Notes: generated by a model not told the origin, from the letters alone. Counted from the first letter of the stretch, positions 10,795-24,243 are shown. The stretch is DNA of 64,000 nucleotides from Heterocephalus glaber (GCF_000247695.1 NW_004624783.1:4197620-4261619); one strand, 5' to 3'. Numbers and translations: made by a program.

Positions 10795-10899
10795 GGCGAG
10801 GGATTTAGCTCAGTGGTTTCGCCGCCTGCTGCACAAGCACAAGGACCCGAGTTCAATCCCTGGTACCAAAAAAAATTAAAAATAAAAATAAAAAAGGCC
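10795..10899 (+). mobile_element. ID-type SINE, sense, with 17-bp target-site duplication
   Basis: The head contains GGATTTAGCTCAGTGG (A box). A GTTTCGCCGCCTGC stretch and GAGTTCAATCCCTGG (B box) follow, and an A-rich tail with AAAT units ends the element. The 17-base repeat tcctttaccctttttgg flanks it at 10778-10794 and 10900-10916. The exact duplication indicates a fairly young insertion. Confidence 0.93.
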
Positions 10900-13800
10900 T
10901 CCTTTACCCTTTTTGGAGAGATGCAGACAGGGTCCTTTTGTTAACCAGGAGTGAGGCTGCCAGGTGGTTTTTCACTTTCCCAGCACCATCTTGTATCCTT
11001 TGGAAAGCTTTCATCTGTGTCTCTTCCACTTTCAACATTGGCTTTGTTGACTATCACCAGGAATGTTGAATTACCTCTTTTTTTTTCCCTGAGCAAAGAG
11101 CACATTCAGGCAAAGTTTTTGGTCTGGAATGAAGAACTGGTGGGTGATTGTTGCTGTTATAAGAGCAGCAAGTATTCCAGCGTAATTACAATTAGTAGAA
11201 ATAGAATGCCCAATAACATGTGTCATTTATGGCAACTATATTCTAGTTACAGGGCATGATTTTTTTTCTACGAATGATCACATTGTGATAACCATGGATA
11301 CTCAGATCAGCTGCCAGAGCCTGAGCACGACAAAGAAAAGGGAGAAGAGGAAGGTGGTGAAGCAAACTGAGTGACAGTGTTTCCTGCTCTCAGTCCTGTT
11401 CTCCCAGTGTCCCCAGAGACTTTGTTTCACCCCCCAGAATGACCTTTTGTTAGGTAGCCTGTTACAGAGCTAGAAGAGCCACTGGTCCCCACGTGGCTCT
11501 GGAGCTCCTGGCTCCTCCACAGGTCCACCTGAACCTCCTCATCTGGCCCACACACTTAGTCACAGTGATTCCTGGGGATCAAAGAGGAACTTCTGTAGAA
11601 AAACAAATTCATTGGCATGAATTGGTCCTCAATGGACTATTTTGCTATTATTTCTCCTTGAAACTGAAGAGCAAAGTGAGCTGGCAATGAAGTTATCCCG
11701 GCACTGTGCTGGTGGGGCTCTGCTAGAAGCCCATGCACATTTGGCCCACAGGTATACATAGGGCTCAGAGAGGAGCTTCCCAGCAACACATTTCATCTTG
11801 AAGTTCAACCAGCATGCTTACTCCAGAGAACAGTTACAAGATCAGAGGAGGTGAAATGAATTCTATTTGATTTGCAAAGCTGTGCTTGCAAGAGTCTCCC
11901 AATATCCCCCACTACCCCCAGCATCCCTGAGAAGATATGTAGAGCCAGGACAAGTAGTATCATGAACTCTGGTATCCTAAGGGTCAGGTTTGTTCTAAGA
12001 CTGAAGAGCTGACACGGGAGGTCTCTGGACTGCTGTTTGCCCTGGTACTGAAAGAAACCCTATGCCCTGAGGCAGAGTAGGCCAAGGGCATTTACCCCTG
12101 GCTAGACTCTGGAGGGAAACCAGACCAATACTTTATCATTCTACTTCCCTTCCGGCAGGCAGCCATCCCTGGGGTCCAACCCAAGGAAACAAAAGTACCC
12201 CTGCCATGCCCTTCAACTTTCTTTGAGGAAACAAGCCAAACCCAGATCAAGAACTTATTTCCAACCCATTCACCACCCCCTACTTCAAATATTCAATTAC
12301 TGGGTTGCTATTTCTCCAGACAAAGGCGGCACTTTCCATCAATCTCATCTCCCCCTCCCCCATTAGGGTTATGGGTATTTCCTTTCTGTATTATTACTTT
12401 GCTCTCTCCATAAACCAGCCCATCATATATCACACTAATGGCATTATAAACTTGGGGAACAGCAAGAAAATATATGGTGCATTGCGTTTTTGTATTGGGC
12501 ACCCTGGATCCGAGAAGGTGAGTGTAAATTTGGGGATTTGGTTAGGGCTAGGGCTGGCATGTCTGGAATTGATGGGGGCCCCAGTTGAAGTGGGAGGAGG
12601 AGAAGTGACCTGCAAATCACTTATCCCTTAGCTTCCCCCAGGTCCTGCTGCTCCCTAGAGCTTTGTATTTCCCCACTTTTGCTGTAACACCTGGCAGAAT
12701 TAGAGCACTCATCTTGTAAACACACTGGGGGCTGTAAATCCATGGGCCTACTGCCCCCTTCCCCAGGCAGCACAAGTCCTGAAGGCAGCCTTTTCTCTCC
12801 CAGCTGGGCAGCATTCTTTACGTCCTTGCTCAGTGGTTTAAATATGCAATGAGACCTCTGTATAAAGCAGCCACTGACATGCGGGACTACTTTCAGTCTT
12901 TGGCTTTGTATTTCTGCTCCTTGCAATTAGCAATGGTATCTGCATTTTCTGTGAATTTACATGGGGACCAGAATATGCAAGGGGTTGTACAGTTGGCCTG
13001 GAGGCAGCAGGATCTACCTCCTCAACGCCAAGCCATTACAGGTTTGCTTGTGCCTCAAGCCACTGTCCCTCCTTATCCTCAGTCCTCCCTACAATTGCGG
13101 AATGAAAATGTAGCCATAGGCAAAACAGCTTCCAAGGGAGATTGATTCTTACTGCATGCATATGGCTACAAATAATCTTGTTAAATACAGGTGTTTTCCA
13201 TCCTCCAGGAGCTGGCCCTTTCAAATGCGAGTTCAGAGAAAGATCCTTTTTAAAAATAGATGAGCAGGGCATTTTGGAAGAAGTCTGTATGGGGTTAGAT
13301 AATCATTTGTGGATAAAAGTAAGATTATCAGATGAAAATATTGTGCTTGTTGTCAGCATGGATACTGAATGAAGTAACTGCTTGCTCTAATTTTCTTCAT
13401 TGAAACATGGAATGATAATATATGTTGTGCTATGAAGCAGGATAACATAGGAAAACGTGTTTAAGGGGGTGGGGGGGGTGGAATGTGCACCCAATTGAAT
13501 CCCGCACCACATTCACCATTGTAGAATCATAACAGTAGTGCATGCTGCCTCCCAGAGCCAGTACTCATGCCTAGCTGAAAAATGATAATTATTAAAATAT
13601 TAAAATGTTTGCTGGTGGGTAAATAGCCACTTGCAAGAGGCTACCTCCTTTGCAAAGTCCCCTACCATCCAAGATGCTCCTATATTCATTCAGTTGATTG
13701 ATACTTTGAATACCACACTTTCGGCTAATTGATCAGGTATTATTATTTCTGTTTTAGAGATGGGAAAATAGGGTTTCAAAAAAGATGATAGAATGATGTA

Positions 13801-15099
13801 GCCCAGGCCATCTGTTGGGTTAATAGTAGAACTAGGAGTAAAAGAAAAACAAGCTATTCGCTGTACTTCGCATTTTGATGCCAAATGTGTGGGCATTTTT
13901 CCCCACACCAAGCTACTCTCCAATCCTCTTCAGATACCACCTGGGTAGCCTATAATTTGATTCCATTCTGATACTTCTACCAAGAGTTAGTGTCAGATAC
14001 CACAAGGTAAAGGGCTCTGTCCTACAAGACTGCTCCCACTTCAGCTGCCGATCACTAGTCTGATAATGTCACTTGCACTTCTGACCACCCAGCCCTAAAT
14101 CAGGGGTTCCCACATCAAGTTTGCTAATTTTCTATAATGGATCAGAAAACTTAGAGAAACATCTACTTACATTTCCCAGTATATCATGAAAGATATTCAA
14201 AGGGTACTGATGAAGCACTATATAGAACAAGGTATGCAGGAAGGGGCACAGCCTCCTTGCTTATTCCAGCAAACCCCTTCCTAGCACCTTCATCTGTTCA
14301 CCAAAAAGGAAACTCTCTAAACTCCTTCATTTAGGTTTTTATGGAGGTTCCTATCATAGCCATGATTGATTAAATTATTATACATTTCAATCTCCTCTCT
14401 CTCCCCCTCTCTCTTCTCCAGGGGCTAAGACGGGGCCCTGAAAATTCCAACTTTCTAGTCACATAGTTGGTTTCTCTGGCAACCAGCCCCATTCTCCAAG
14501 AGCGACCTTATCAGCATAAACTCGAATGTGGTTGGAATGAGCTTATAATAAGCAATAAAAAATGCTCCTCTCACTTCAACCACTCGAAGTACCAAGGGTT
14601 TTAGGAGTTCTGTCCCAGGAGCCAGGGACAAAGACCAAACATATATTCCTTACTGTGTCACAACATCCCTAGACCATAAAAGTCATTGAATCCAAGCCAA
14701 CTTCTTCATTTTATCAGTGAGGAGATCTGCAGAGTTTGAGGGACATGCCTAAGGCAATGTGGTTGGCTGTTTGTAGGTCTCCTGTTCCAGAGCACATGGA
14801 GCATGTAGCTTTAGGATGTCACCTCAAAGAATACGGGACTGCAATTAGGGGAGCAGTGGACAGAAATGGAAACTCCCTACCTGACCTCCTTACATTGGGC
14901 ACTTGGAGAGGTTGAAATTAATCAGGCTCCATATAAGATGTAAATCCTAGAAAGCTGGAATAAGTTGACAATGAGAACTGATGGGATAGTTATGGAAAAG
15001 GCATAGGGACAGGAGAGAGGAAATGGGTCCTTGGACATGAAATAGGAACATACAGCAGATAAGGGACAAAAATGCAGCCTGAGCTGGATGACAGGTGAG

Positions 15100-15235
15100 G
15101 AAAGAACAAACATTTATTGAATCCTTGTTTACTCGGTGCCAAACATTTGTGTGTGTCCATTCATAGACTCCCCCTAATGAACCTTTGGGGGAGAGATTTT
15201 AAGCTCCTCTTACAGTTAACAATAATTAAGAACAC
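15100..15235. mobile_element. MIR-like SINE trace
   Basis: The sequence contains 'catttattgaatccttgtttactcggtgccaaac' and a late 'ttttaagctcctcttacag', in the order of MIR-family cores. It is degenerate, with no duplication visible. Confidence 0.45.
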
Positions 15236-15269
15236 TTCTCAAGATTCTGAATCTAGCAGGAATATGCCA

Positions 15270-15732
15270 GTCAGCTTTCCATTGCTGTGACAAAATACCC
15301 GAGAATAACAATTTAAAAGAGGAAAAGATTTTTTGGCTTACAGTTTCAGGGACTTCAATCCATAGTCTGCTGGCTCCATTGCTTTTAGGCCTGTGGAGAG
15401 ACAGAAACATGATGATAGAAGGCTGTGGCAGAGGAAAGTCATTCATTCCACGGCAGCCAGGAAACAAGGAAGAGGAGGTCTAGATATCCTTCCATGACAC
15501 AACCCCAGTGGCCTACTTCCTCCAAGTAGGCTCCACCTTCTAATGTTTCCACCGTCTTCCAATTAACTTATCAAATTATGAATCTATCAATGGATTAATT
15601 CATTAATGAGGCCTGAGTCCTCATGTTCCAATCATTTCCTGAAAGCCCCCCCTCTGAACATTGTCACACTGGGGACCAAGCCTTCAACAACACGTGAGCC
15701 TTTGGGGCACATTCCAGATTCAAACCATCACA
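15270..15732 (-). mobile_element. MaLR-like solo LTR, antisense, nearly full length
   Basis: The plus strand runs from 'gtcagctttccattgctgtgac' through 'aatacccgag', 'ttggcttacagtttcag', 'catgatgatagaagg', 'aggctccaccttctaatg' and 'cacactggggaccaagcc' to 'attcaaaccatcaca'. This is the reverse complement of the MST/THE1-type LTR plan and is the most complete copy here. It is a solo LTR with no internal genes. Confidence 0.72.
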
Positions 15733-17020
15733 AGGAGGTAGATGGACTTACTTTCATAGTTGCATAATGCCCCACCAGTGTCTCTCTAGCTTAGAAACCT
15801 CAAATGTTAAGGACCGAGATCTGGAGGACCCAAGTCCCTAACCATGAAACAGGCCCTCAGGAAAGAATCATGGAGAAGTGTGGATGTTTCTCTGAAATTT
15901 CCCATGAGTTTCAGATCTGTAGGTGGCTTTGCATTTGGACTCTCAGGAGGAAGCAGGTCAGAATCTGGAATGTTGGGGCTGGAGGAAGGGGCAGGGTGGT
16001 GGAAATGGTCCCTTCATGCCTTGTTGCCTAGGGGAAAATTGCCATTTTACATTTCAATTAGGAGGGGCACTGAGGTCAAACAGCAGTGCCACTAGAGGAA
16101 AATGTGCCCAGCCCAGCCCTGAGCCTCTCCAATTATTATTAATGAACTTAACTCTCAGAGCCGCCAACCTTTTTATATGCAAAATAGACCTTTATGGGGC
16201 CACTGCTAATCAGGACTCATTAGAGAACTCACAAGCCTCCGAATCAAACAGGGAACAACTAAGATTGGTTTCTGCTCCTGCCCTGAACCTGAACAGAAAG
16301 AGTCTGGCTTCCAAGCGGGGTTGCCCCCCAGCTGAGGGTTTCACAGCTCTGGACTCAAAGAGATCCCTGCTGACCACTCACCCTGTCCTGAAGCAGTTCT
16401 GCCCATCAGTGGGAACTTGCTCTTTCCTGAAGGGGAGGAAAGATATTGGCATCTGAGTTGTGCAGCTGCCAGCTCATCCATGGACGCTGAGCCCTTAGTT
16501 TTTCTTCTGCCTCTCTCAGTTTCTCCTTTGCAAAGTAGAAAGGATCTGTTAGGTTGGTCAGAGGACTCTCAGACTCCAGGTACTTTCAACACATGGTCAT
16601 GGATGGTAACATGTTTGTGTAGGAGATGAAGGTGAGAGGTACCAGTGTTTCCTGGTTCTCATTCCACCTGCCATCTTCGACCGGCTGCCTGGAGGGAAGG
16701 CTGCCCAGAGCTCAGGTGAGGGAGGAATGGGTCACAACAGTGCACCTGGGCCCTTCAGCTGACAACTCTTGTCCTCTCGTAGGTCTGCTGTCCCTAATTC
16801 TCCGGCATCACACACCTCCCACGGCCCAGAATTTCACCCTTTTCACATAATTCCTGTCTCATCTACATGTCCCATGTTTCCATCTTGCCAGGGCATAGGG
16901 CTCAGGTAGCAGCCAAGGGGGCAAAGGATGGAGCCACTAAGACTCACCATGCCAGTACCACAAGCTCTCCAGAGACCTGCTTGTCCTAGAGCCTTGGGGT
17001 CACATGCAAAGCCAAGGCCA

Positions 17021-17077
17021 GTCCTGCTGCTACTGCTGCTGTTGCTGCTGTGCGTGTGTGTGTGTGTGTGTGTGTGT
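17021..17077 (+). repeat. Compound (CTG)n/(GT)n microsatellite
   Basis: Imperfect CTG/TTG units run from about 17021 to 17050, followed by about 13 GT units to 17077. The two unit types abut directly. Confidence 0.9.
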
Positions 17078-17134
17078 CTTGGCCCGTGCTCTCCTTGCTG
17101 TGTCCTGCTGCTACTCTTTGTTTTGTTTCCATTG

Positions 17135-17670
17135 TATTTTTAATTGTGGTAAAATACATATATGATAAAAATTTACCATTTTAACCAGCATTAAGGTATA
17201 GTACTGTATTTAATAAGTACTGAATGTACTTAATAAGTACATTCTCATTGTTATACAACCATCCCCAGCACCCCCAACTAAAACTCTGCCCATCACCAAC
17301 TTAACAGTTCTCTTCCCTTCAAACATCACCTGTCTCCTTTCTGTCTGAGTCTGACTGTTCCAGGTGTCTCATGCAGCAGAATCACACAGTTCAATGTATA
17401 TGCCTTTTTGCAACTGGCTTACTGCACTTAGGATAATCTCCTCGTGTGTCAGAATCCCTTTCCTTTTAAAGGCCAGATAATATTCCAGTGTATGGATATA
17501 ACTCATTTTGCTTATTCTTTTGTCCATCCATGGACACTTGGGTGGCTTCCACCTTTGCAAAGCTACTGTGTACATGCTATTGGGAACATGGTATTCAGTA
17601 TGTGTTCAAATTCCTGCTTTCAGTTCCTTGAGGGACAATCTGAGGAGTGAAATTGCTGGACCTGATGCTC
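17135..17670 (-). mobile_element. L1 LINE fragment, antisense (old L1M-type 3' part)
   Basis: The plus strand reads 'attgtggtaaaatacata', 'aatttaccattttaacc', 'tgcaactggcttactgcacttagg', 'ataatattccagtgtatgg', 'ttcttttgtccatcc' and 'gagtgaaattgctgg'. This is the reverse complement of the ORF2 end and 3' region of old mammalian L1. On the minus strand, peptide remnants such as HTLEYYLAFKRKG resemble the L1 ORF2 end. The copy is not functional. Confidence 0.8.
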
Positions 17671-19240
17671 TTCTTTCACCCTGGAGGAGAAGAGGGGAGG
17701 GGTTTTTGATGGGCCCAGAGTGCCTCCCAAGCAAGGCCCATTATTGGTCCACCTGTGCCCAGTGGTCTCACCTCTCTGGCTCCTTCCCTTTCTCCTAGCT
17801 TCCTTCACAGCTTCCAACTTCTCTCCCTGTTCTACTTCCATGTCTTCTGCCTCTCTTTTCCTCTTCTGTTCATTTGGGTGACCAGGATGAACAGAGAGAT
17901 GACCACCTCATCTGTGGAATCATGACTGGTTGGGAGGGACAGGGCCTTGGAGTCTCACCTGACCAACAGCTAGGGAAGTTAAACCTCAGAGTGGGGGTGT
18001 GCTCAGGGCTCTGCAGCCTGTCAGAAACTTGGCCTTCCTCTCCAAATCCAGTCTTGTCTCAAAGCAGCTCTCTGTGGCTTGGCAGCTCTTGGGACCCAGC
18101 AGGGACAGCTGCCAATGGCCTGATTGCCTGGGACCCCTCCGGTCTGCATCTGCCCATGGTTTCCTTTCTGTTTCACTCTTCTGGGGACCAGTGCTGCAGT
18201 AGGGGTGAGCAGTGTCCGCTGAGGGTTAGCAGTGAGCCCGGACAAGGTGTGGATATAGGTGCCATGCTTCTGATGGTCGCCCGGCCCAGAATCCATCTGT
18301 CTTGGCATGCCCCAGACAGTGCCACAGAGGGAGAAGCCTGGGGGATGCAGGGCCCATGCTAGGCCCCGCACATGTCACAGAGGCCTCACTCCTGCCCACA
18401 CCCAGCGGCCCAGGAACACTGACTTTCTCCCACCCAGCAATGCTCCAGCTCCCACCTGTCACTGTCCTCTTTCCTCTGACCCCATTCTTTCCTGGACAGA
18501 ACTAACTGTCCCAGGAAAAGGGGGTCCCCTGATTTCATTTCCTCTAAACCCAAAGGCTCTCTGGGTCCCACACAGCTCCAGAGCTAAGTGTGCCCATTGC
18601 TGGCATCTAGGAGCAGCCTAGTGTATTTCTGCTCCAAAGTGTATTTCCTTGGGGTTAGGCCATCCTCAGAGCTCAGCCAGAAGCTTCTGGATTAGAAAGG
18701 TCACTGGAGCCTCTTCCAGAGCATTCCCAAATGCCAGGCTCAGCCCATGTACAAGAGGCCCTCATGGACGCTCCAGCTGTGTCCCAGACTCTCGCTCCAG
18801 AGGCCAAGCCACACCCAGGCTTTGCCTCCCTGTGGATCTTCTCAAGTGGCCCATCTGTCCTGACTCCTGCCACCTGGAACTTGGCAGTCAGACAGGCCAT
18901 CAGTCCCCATGGGGCAGTATGCCCAGGCAGCAGGGCCAGTCTCTCACAGGAGGAGCGGTAGTGGGAGGGAACCACAGGAGTGTTCAAGCATCTGGAGCAC
19001 AGAGGAGGCATTAAAATGAAGCTGAAGAGGCCAGGGACGGCCTCTATGAGGAGCAGCCTCAAGATGGTGACACAGAATCTGAGATTTCTCAGTCCTCATT
19101 CTCTCCCTTCTGTGCCAGGGTGGGCACTAGATGGCCATGTGGGGCTGGGTCTGTGCAGCAGGGCCACATCTGAGGAATGTGTGCAGCCCGCCCCCGTGGC
19201 TTCCCAGCTGCCCAACCTGACCCTTGCCCTCTGTCCCCAG

Positions 19241-19441
19241 GACTGCCCCCAGCTGCTGCGAGTGGACAAGATCCTGGTGCCTGTGGAGGTGATCAAGCCC
19301 ATCACACTGAAGGCCAAGAACCTCCCACAGCCGCAGTCAGGCCAGCGTGGCTACGAGTGCATCCTGAACATCCAGGGCAGTGAGCAGCGGGTGCCTGCCC
19401 TACGCTTCAATAGCTCCAGCGTGCAGTGCCAGAACACATCC
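19241..19441 (+). CDS. PLXNA4: PLXNA4 exon e: Ig-like linker between PSI2 and PSI3, first part
   Basis: Codons 165-231, phase 0 at both ends (201 bases). The acceptor is tccccag and the donor gtgagt. It starts [17 protein letters not shown] and ends [13 protein letters not shown]. Sequons lie at N221-S-S and N229-[15 protein letters not shown] is a beta-strand pattern common to the Ig-like plexin stalk. Because the exon is symmetric, skipping would preserve the frame but remove 67 residues. Confidence 0.96.
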
Positions 19442-22400
19442 GTGAGTCACCCACTGACCCCACTGCTCTCCTAGAGCCAGTTAGCCTAGCTCTGCAGGTC
19501 CCCCAGCACCCACTAATCTGCTCAGTTCCCTGCTTCCCCTACCTTGCTCTTCCACCTTAGCCCCTTCACCCTGACTGCAGCGGCATGCTGGCTATGAGGC
19601 CACCAAAGGGGCCACCACGTGCCTGGCCCTAGTTGTAGCCATGTTGTGATAGGGTAATCTGCCTACACAGGGTAACAGGGGATGTTGAACCAGCCGTGGG
19701 GCCCTGAGCTGTTTGTGGGTAGATGGTGCCAGGTGCCAGGAAGATTCCTGTTGTCCTTTTCCCTGAGAGTCCCTCTAGAAGTCCCTGGCCTTTCATTCCC
19801 TGGGCCACTCCTGAGCACTGCATTTGAGCCAGCAAAGGCCCCACTGCCTCCAAACCTATACAAGGCAATGTCAGTAAGCACAGCTTCAGGACAAAACAGG
19901 TGGTAGCTAAGGGAACCACTGAGCATGAACAAGAGGGGGCCACTTAGATAAACTGGAGTCCTGCCCAGTGCTTACAAACTCCACAGTGAGTCCAAGCTCC
20001 ATCATGAGTGGCCTACCTACTACTTACCCAGTTCTTAAGAAGCACACCTGTCCCTGACTGTGTCCTGCCCCTTTGTCCCTCCTCACCCAATGCCTTCTAA
20101 CCACGGTTCTGGTCCCTCCCACTGTCTTTCTGGGTCACCTCTATACACCCAGATGCTCAAAGACTTGCAATGGACTTATGGACTCACAACCTTTCCAAAC
20201 TGTGAGAAACCTTGTAGTTCTTCACTGTGCAAAGGGAAGACAGAGACCCAGAAGCCAGGGCAGATACAAGTCTGTGGGGCTGAGACTTATTCAATCTGGA
20301 GACCTTCTTTAAGATCAAAGTATAGTAAGTTCACAATAAGATTTGAAGGCAAACCTTAGCAGGCACCCTGAGAACAAGGGCGGGAAGGACAGCTGAAGTT
20401 CCATTTGCTTTGGGATAACCTTCCCTTTGCAGAAGGTGAGAGTCTTGCTCAAGGTCACATAGCTAATTATTGGCAGGGCTGGCTGGATTTGGGGTGCCTT
20501 CTTGTGTCATGCTGCCTGTCATTCACCCCCTAGTTGCTCCTGAGTACTTACATGAAGTGAATGTATTTAGGAGTATGATGTGGGACCAGAAGAGCCCTCA
20601 GTGAAAGACCTCATGGAAACACTCTACTTTTCCTGCAGAAAATGTTTGAGGGGGAAATGGACCTCAGAGAGGTCTACATGCTTGCCCAAGTTCACTCAAC
20701 ATTACAGACACTGACCTGGTCCCTAATCTTACAACCTCCCAAATCCCAGATGCATCCCCACAGCTTTTCATGTGTGCCTCTCCCAACTTCCCTGGCAGCC
20801 AGGCTGTTTTTCAGATTTCTGCAGTGTTCTAGATTTAACCTGAGAGATATTAAACACCTCCTGTTTCCTCATAAATCCTGAGACCAAGCAAAGTAGCCCT
20901 AAGGGTTTGGCTCAAGTAATTCTCCCCCAGTCAAGAAGGTCTCGGTGGAAACAGAAAGCCTGGACCCCACATTTAACTCTGCAGATGCAGGTGGAGATTT
21001 CAGGACAGAAGAAAATAGCTTTGTTTCCTGGGAGACACTGCCCAGGGATGCAGGGGGTGGGCATCAGGAAGGAAGTCTGTGGCCTCAGTGCCCAGAGAGG
21101 GGCACAAATGTCACAAATGTCACAAACACCATAAAGGCCCCGTGCTCAGGCAGGTTTGGTTAAACAGACAGAGCACCCCAGCATGGTTAGCCCTGTCAGC
21201 CCCTGGGTCACAACTCCTCAGTGCCCTGGAGACTAACCCAGCTTGCAAGCTGCTAGCTGAGACTCTAACTGTGGAATTGGAGGCAGATTGCTTTGCAGTG
21301 TCACAGGCACTTCCTAGGCCTAGAGCTGCCTGACCCACTGAGCTCTCGGCTGTCACCAGGGACTCCCTGGGTGTGGGGCTGAAAGCAGAGCACAGAAGAC
21401 CAGGACACAAAGGGGACCTCAGCAACCCTAGGCAGGCAAGTGCTGTCTCCTCCTCTGTGGTGTCCCCAGGGGATCATAGGAATGGATCCCAGTCAGCACC
21501 TGTGGGGAAAGGATGGAACAGTGTCGCCATGTCTGTCTGATGTTGAATTCTAGGATTTCAGAACTCAGGAGCCATACGGCTGCTCAATGGGAAGTTGACA
21601 TCTGGAGACTTGATGTGCCAGGATGTGATAGGCATTTCTAGCTCCAGCCCCTGCCCCAGGCCTTCATGCCCCTGAGTGTCCAAGCTCAAGCACTTCCAGA
21701 TGTGCTTCCAGTAGTGGTGGGCACAGGATTGGCCTGCGAGCCTGGAGCCTGAGGCTCTAACCACTGAAGGTAGTATCCAGTGTCCAAGTTCAGGGCCCTT
21801 CCCCTGTCTTCCCTGAGAGCTGGGGTGGGGGTTCCCCTACACTCTGGCCTCTGTAGCTGGGGGCTACTCTGTAGATCCAACCAGTGCTGGGACCTCCAGG
21901 TCAGGGCTCCCAAAGCACCTCCGCCAACTTCACCCGAGTGACTTTTTTACCCCGAGTACTTAGAAAATTTGTTTCTCTCCATTTTAAGTCTGAGACACTG
22001 AGACAACAGGAGGGTTACCCCAAAAGGAGCCCCATCTCCCCACCAGGATCAGCTGGGATCTCAAGTTCAGGAGGGCTCAGCTCTCACTTTTCCCAGGACC
22101 CTCTCTTTTCTTTGGGGTAAGGATCCCAAAGTAACGCTGGTCTCTGCCAGGATGTCACTTGCTGCCAACTGAATTTCTTAAAAGATATTCCTTAAACAGG
22201 GGAAAACCCCTTCTGCCTTAGTTATAGAAAGCTAGGTACCATCATGTAGAAACAGACCTGACAATATCTTCTAGAGCTTGTTAACAGAGGGGGTTAAAAG
22301 GCCTACATCAGGCAAGTGTCCATCCCCAGATCACACAACAAGTAAGGTACAAATTCAGAGTTTGAACCATTTCCTAACATACCACCTAACCCAAGGTTAG

Positions 22401-23104
22401 GCTAAAAACCAGTAGTGGAGTGCTGTATTCCCAGCTTTGGTGTTGTCCCTGGGAGCAGACTCTGCTCAGCCTCAGAGAGAATTGTGTAGAACAGATTGTT
22501 TTGTTTTCTAAATCTATAAGCAATCTGGAGTGGGTGGAGGAGAGCAGATCTAGCAATGAAACCCCTGGGTTTATGATGGCAGAGGAAGTTGGTCACAGAG
22601 GTCTCAGAGGAAAGCAGAGAAAAGGGGGACACAGGGGCAAGAGTGAGCATGGCACCAGGCGGAATGAGCAGGTGGAATCCTTCCAGCCCCACTATTTAGG
22701 GACAACCCCTGAGCCAATGACTGCCACCCCTGGGACAGTGGGAGGAGAAGAGGCAGCCCAGCCACGGAGGGGGAGCCACCGTGGGGACGCATGGCCTACT
22801 TTAGACCAAGGCTCCAGGAAAATGTCAAGTGCTGCTAATAATAGAGCTCACAACCTCTTCTCTGATGCTGCAGTCATGCAAGCGGAAGGCAGCAAAGGGC
22901 GTGGGCTGGCTGGAGTGCTGGTCATGCAGGCCCGGTGCCCCAGGCCCAGCTCCACAGCCTCACGCTGTCTCACATTTTACCCAGACACTCTACCATGTGC
23001 AGAACAGAGGAGGGGAAGGAGCTGGGCACAGAAATTGTGCTTGGCACACAACTGAAAGGAGGGAATCCTAGAGGTAGACAAGGCACATGGTAGTGTCATG
23101 TTTT

Positions 23105-23206
23105 GTTTTTGTTTGTTTATTTGTTTTTTATGGTACTAGGGATCGAATTCAGGACCTTGCATTTGCACGGCAGGGGCTGGAACCACTGAGCTAAATCCCC
23201 GACCCC
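23105..23206 (-). mobile_element. ID-type SINE, antisense
   Basis: The minus strand reads GATTTAGCTCAGTGGTTCCAGC (A box region) and, further on, the B box GAATTCGATCCC, ending in an A-rich tail seen as T-rich DNA at 23105-23129. The direct repeat agtgtcatgtttt flanks it at 23092-23104 and 23207-23219. Confidence 0.92.
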
Positions 23207-24069
23207 AGTGTCATGTTTTTTAGGCCTGTCTATCCATGTGGCAGAAATTTCCAGTAAAATATCTCAGAGTTTAAAAAGGGACTGCTTGGAGGCAAGAATG
23301 TCTCAGTTCTGCAGAGATCTTCTCTGCTTTAGAAGGAGGAGAAGCAGAAGATCACACTTTCCTGAGGTAATGAGTACAGTCATCCATTAGCCAAGCCACA
23401 GTTTACCAGGCCTTGATTGAGACACTTAACCTCCTGACCTCCAGGAACCTGTAAGCATCCAGCACAGGCCAAGCTTCTTCGTGCAGATTAACTGCTGGCT
23501 GATTACAGAGAGCTATATAAATGCTAAGTGGGGCAGAGGAGGGGAAGGCCTGGGGGATGGGAGCCCAGTGGCCTGAGCCCCTCAGCTGTCAGAAGAGGCA
23601 CAGTACCGGCCATGCCCATGCAGGGCACAGGTCATCCACTACCCCAGAGAGGGGGCTTCCCCACCACCAGTGACTTCCCTCAAGACTGAGGAGGTAGTGG
23701 GGAGCACCTGGGGTTAATAGTTTCTACAATATTTCATCATTGTGACCCCAGGAATTGGGGTGAGAAAAAGAATACCATGACCAGCATATTAGATTCTTAA
23801 AGTCTTTTCTATTTTCAATTTTCTTCAAAATGAAAAAGCACATGAGCATGTGCATGCAGGCACGCTCACACACATGCACACCAGAACACGTGAGTTTCTC
23901 ATATGCAGCACACATCCCCATATGTACCAAGTGTCTGGCACATAAACACTTAGTACACGGCTGTTATGACGATTCTACATAAACATAAACACAGGCAGCA
24001 CAAATAGAGTTTTACAGAGTATCCCCAGGTGTATACACAGATTAAAATACACAGTAATACTGGGGAGCT

Positions 24070-24200
24070 TAGACTATGTGACAAGCACAGGGCTCAGGGC
24101 ATTGTATGCATTATCCCGAATCCTCACCATCCTAGGGGAGATATGCACTGGTTTTAATTCCCACTTAACAAATGGAAACCTGAGGCTTGGATCGTTTTGC
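24070..24200. mobile_element. MIR-like SINE trace
   Basis: The sequence has 'gacaagcacagggctcagggc', 'attgtatgcattatccc', 'aatcctcacca' and 'caaatggaaacctgaggc', in MIR order. It is degenerate. Confidence 0.55.
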
Positions 24201-24240
24201 TTATGTTCAAGCATCTGGTCGCTGTAGGACCACTTTGTGG

Positions 24241-24243
<3 letters not shown>

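Larger units (their letters stand above)
6335..19240 (+). other. Intron d-e, the largest in the window (12.9 kb)
   Basis: This non-coding intron holds a long imperfect inverted repeat (7899-8119 with 8492-8708), three antisense MaLR-like LTR fragments, an ID SINE at 10795-10899, a GT/CTG compound microsatellite (17021-17077), an antisense L1 (about 17135-17670) and MIR-like traces. AT-rich, possibly conserved stretches lie at 12836-13000 and 16118-16225. The parts at 6335-7890, 10920-12830, 13240-15100 and 17900-19240 contain nothing I can name. Confidence 0.75.

Noticed and set aside
22420..23055. 211-codon open frame on the plus strand
   Set aside because: The peptide has no family resemblance and mixed composition, and it sits in a plain intronic region.
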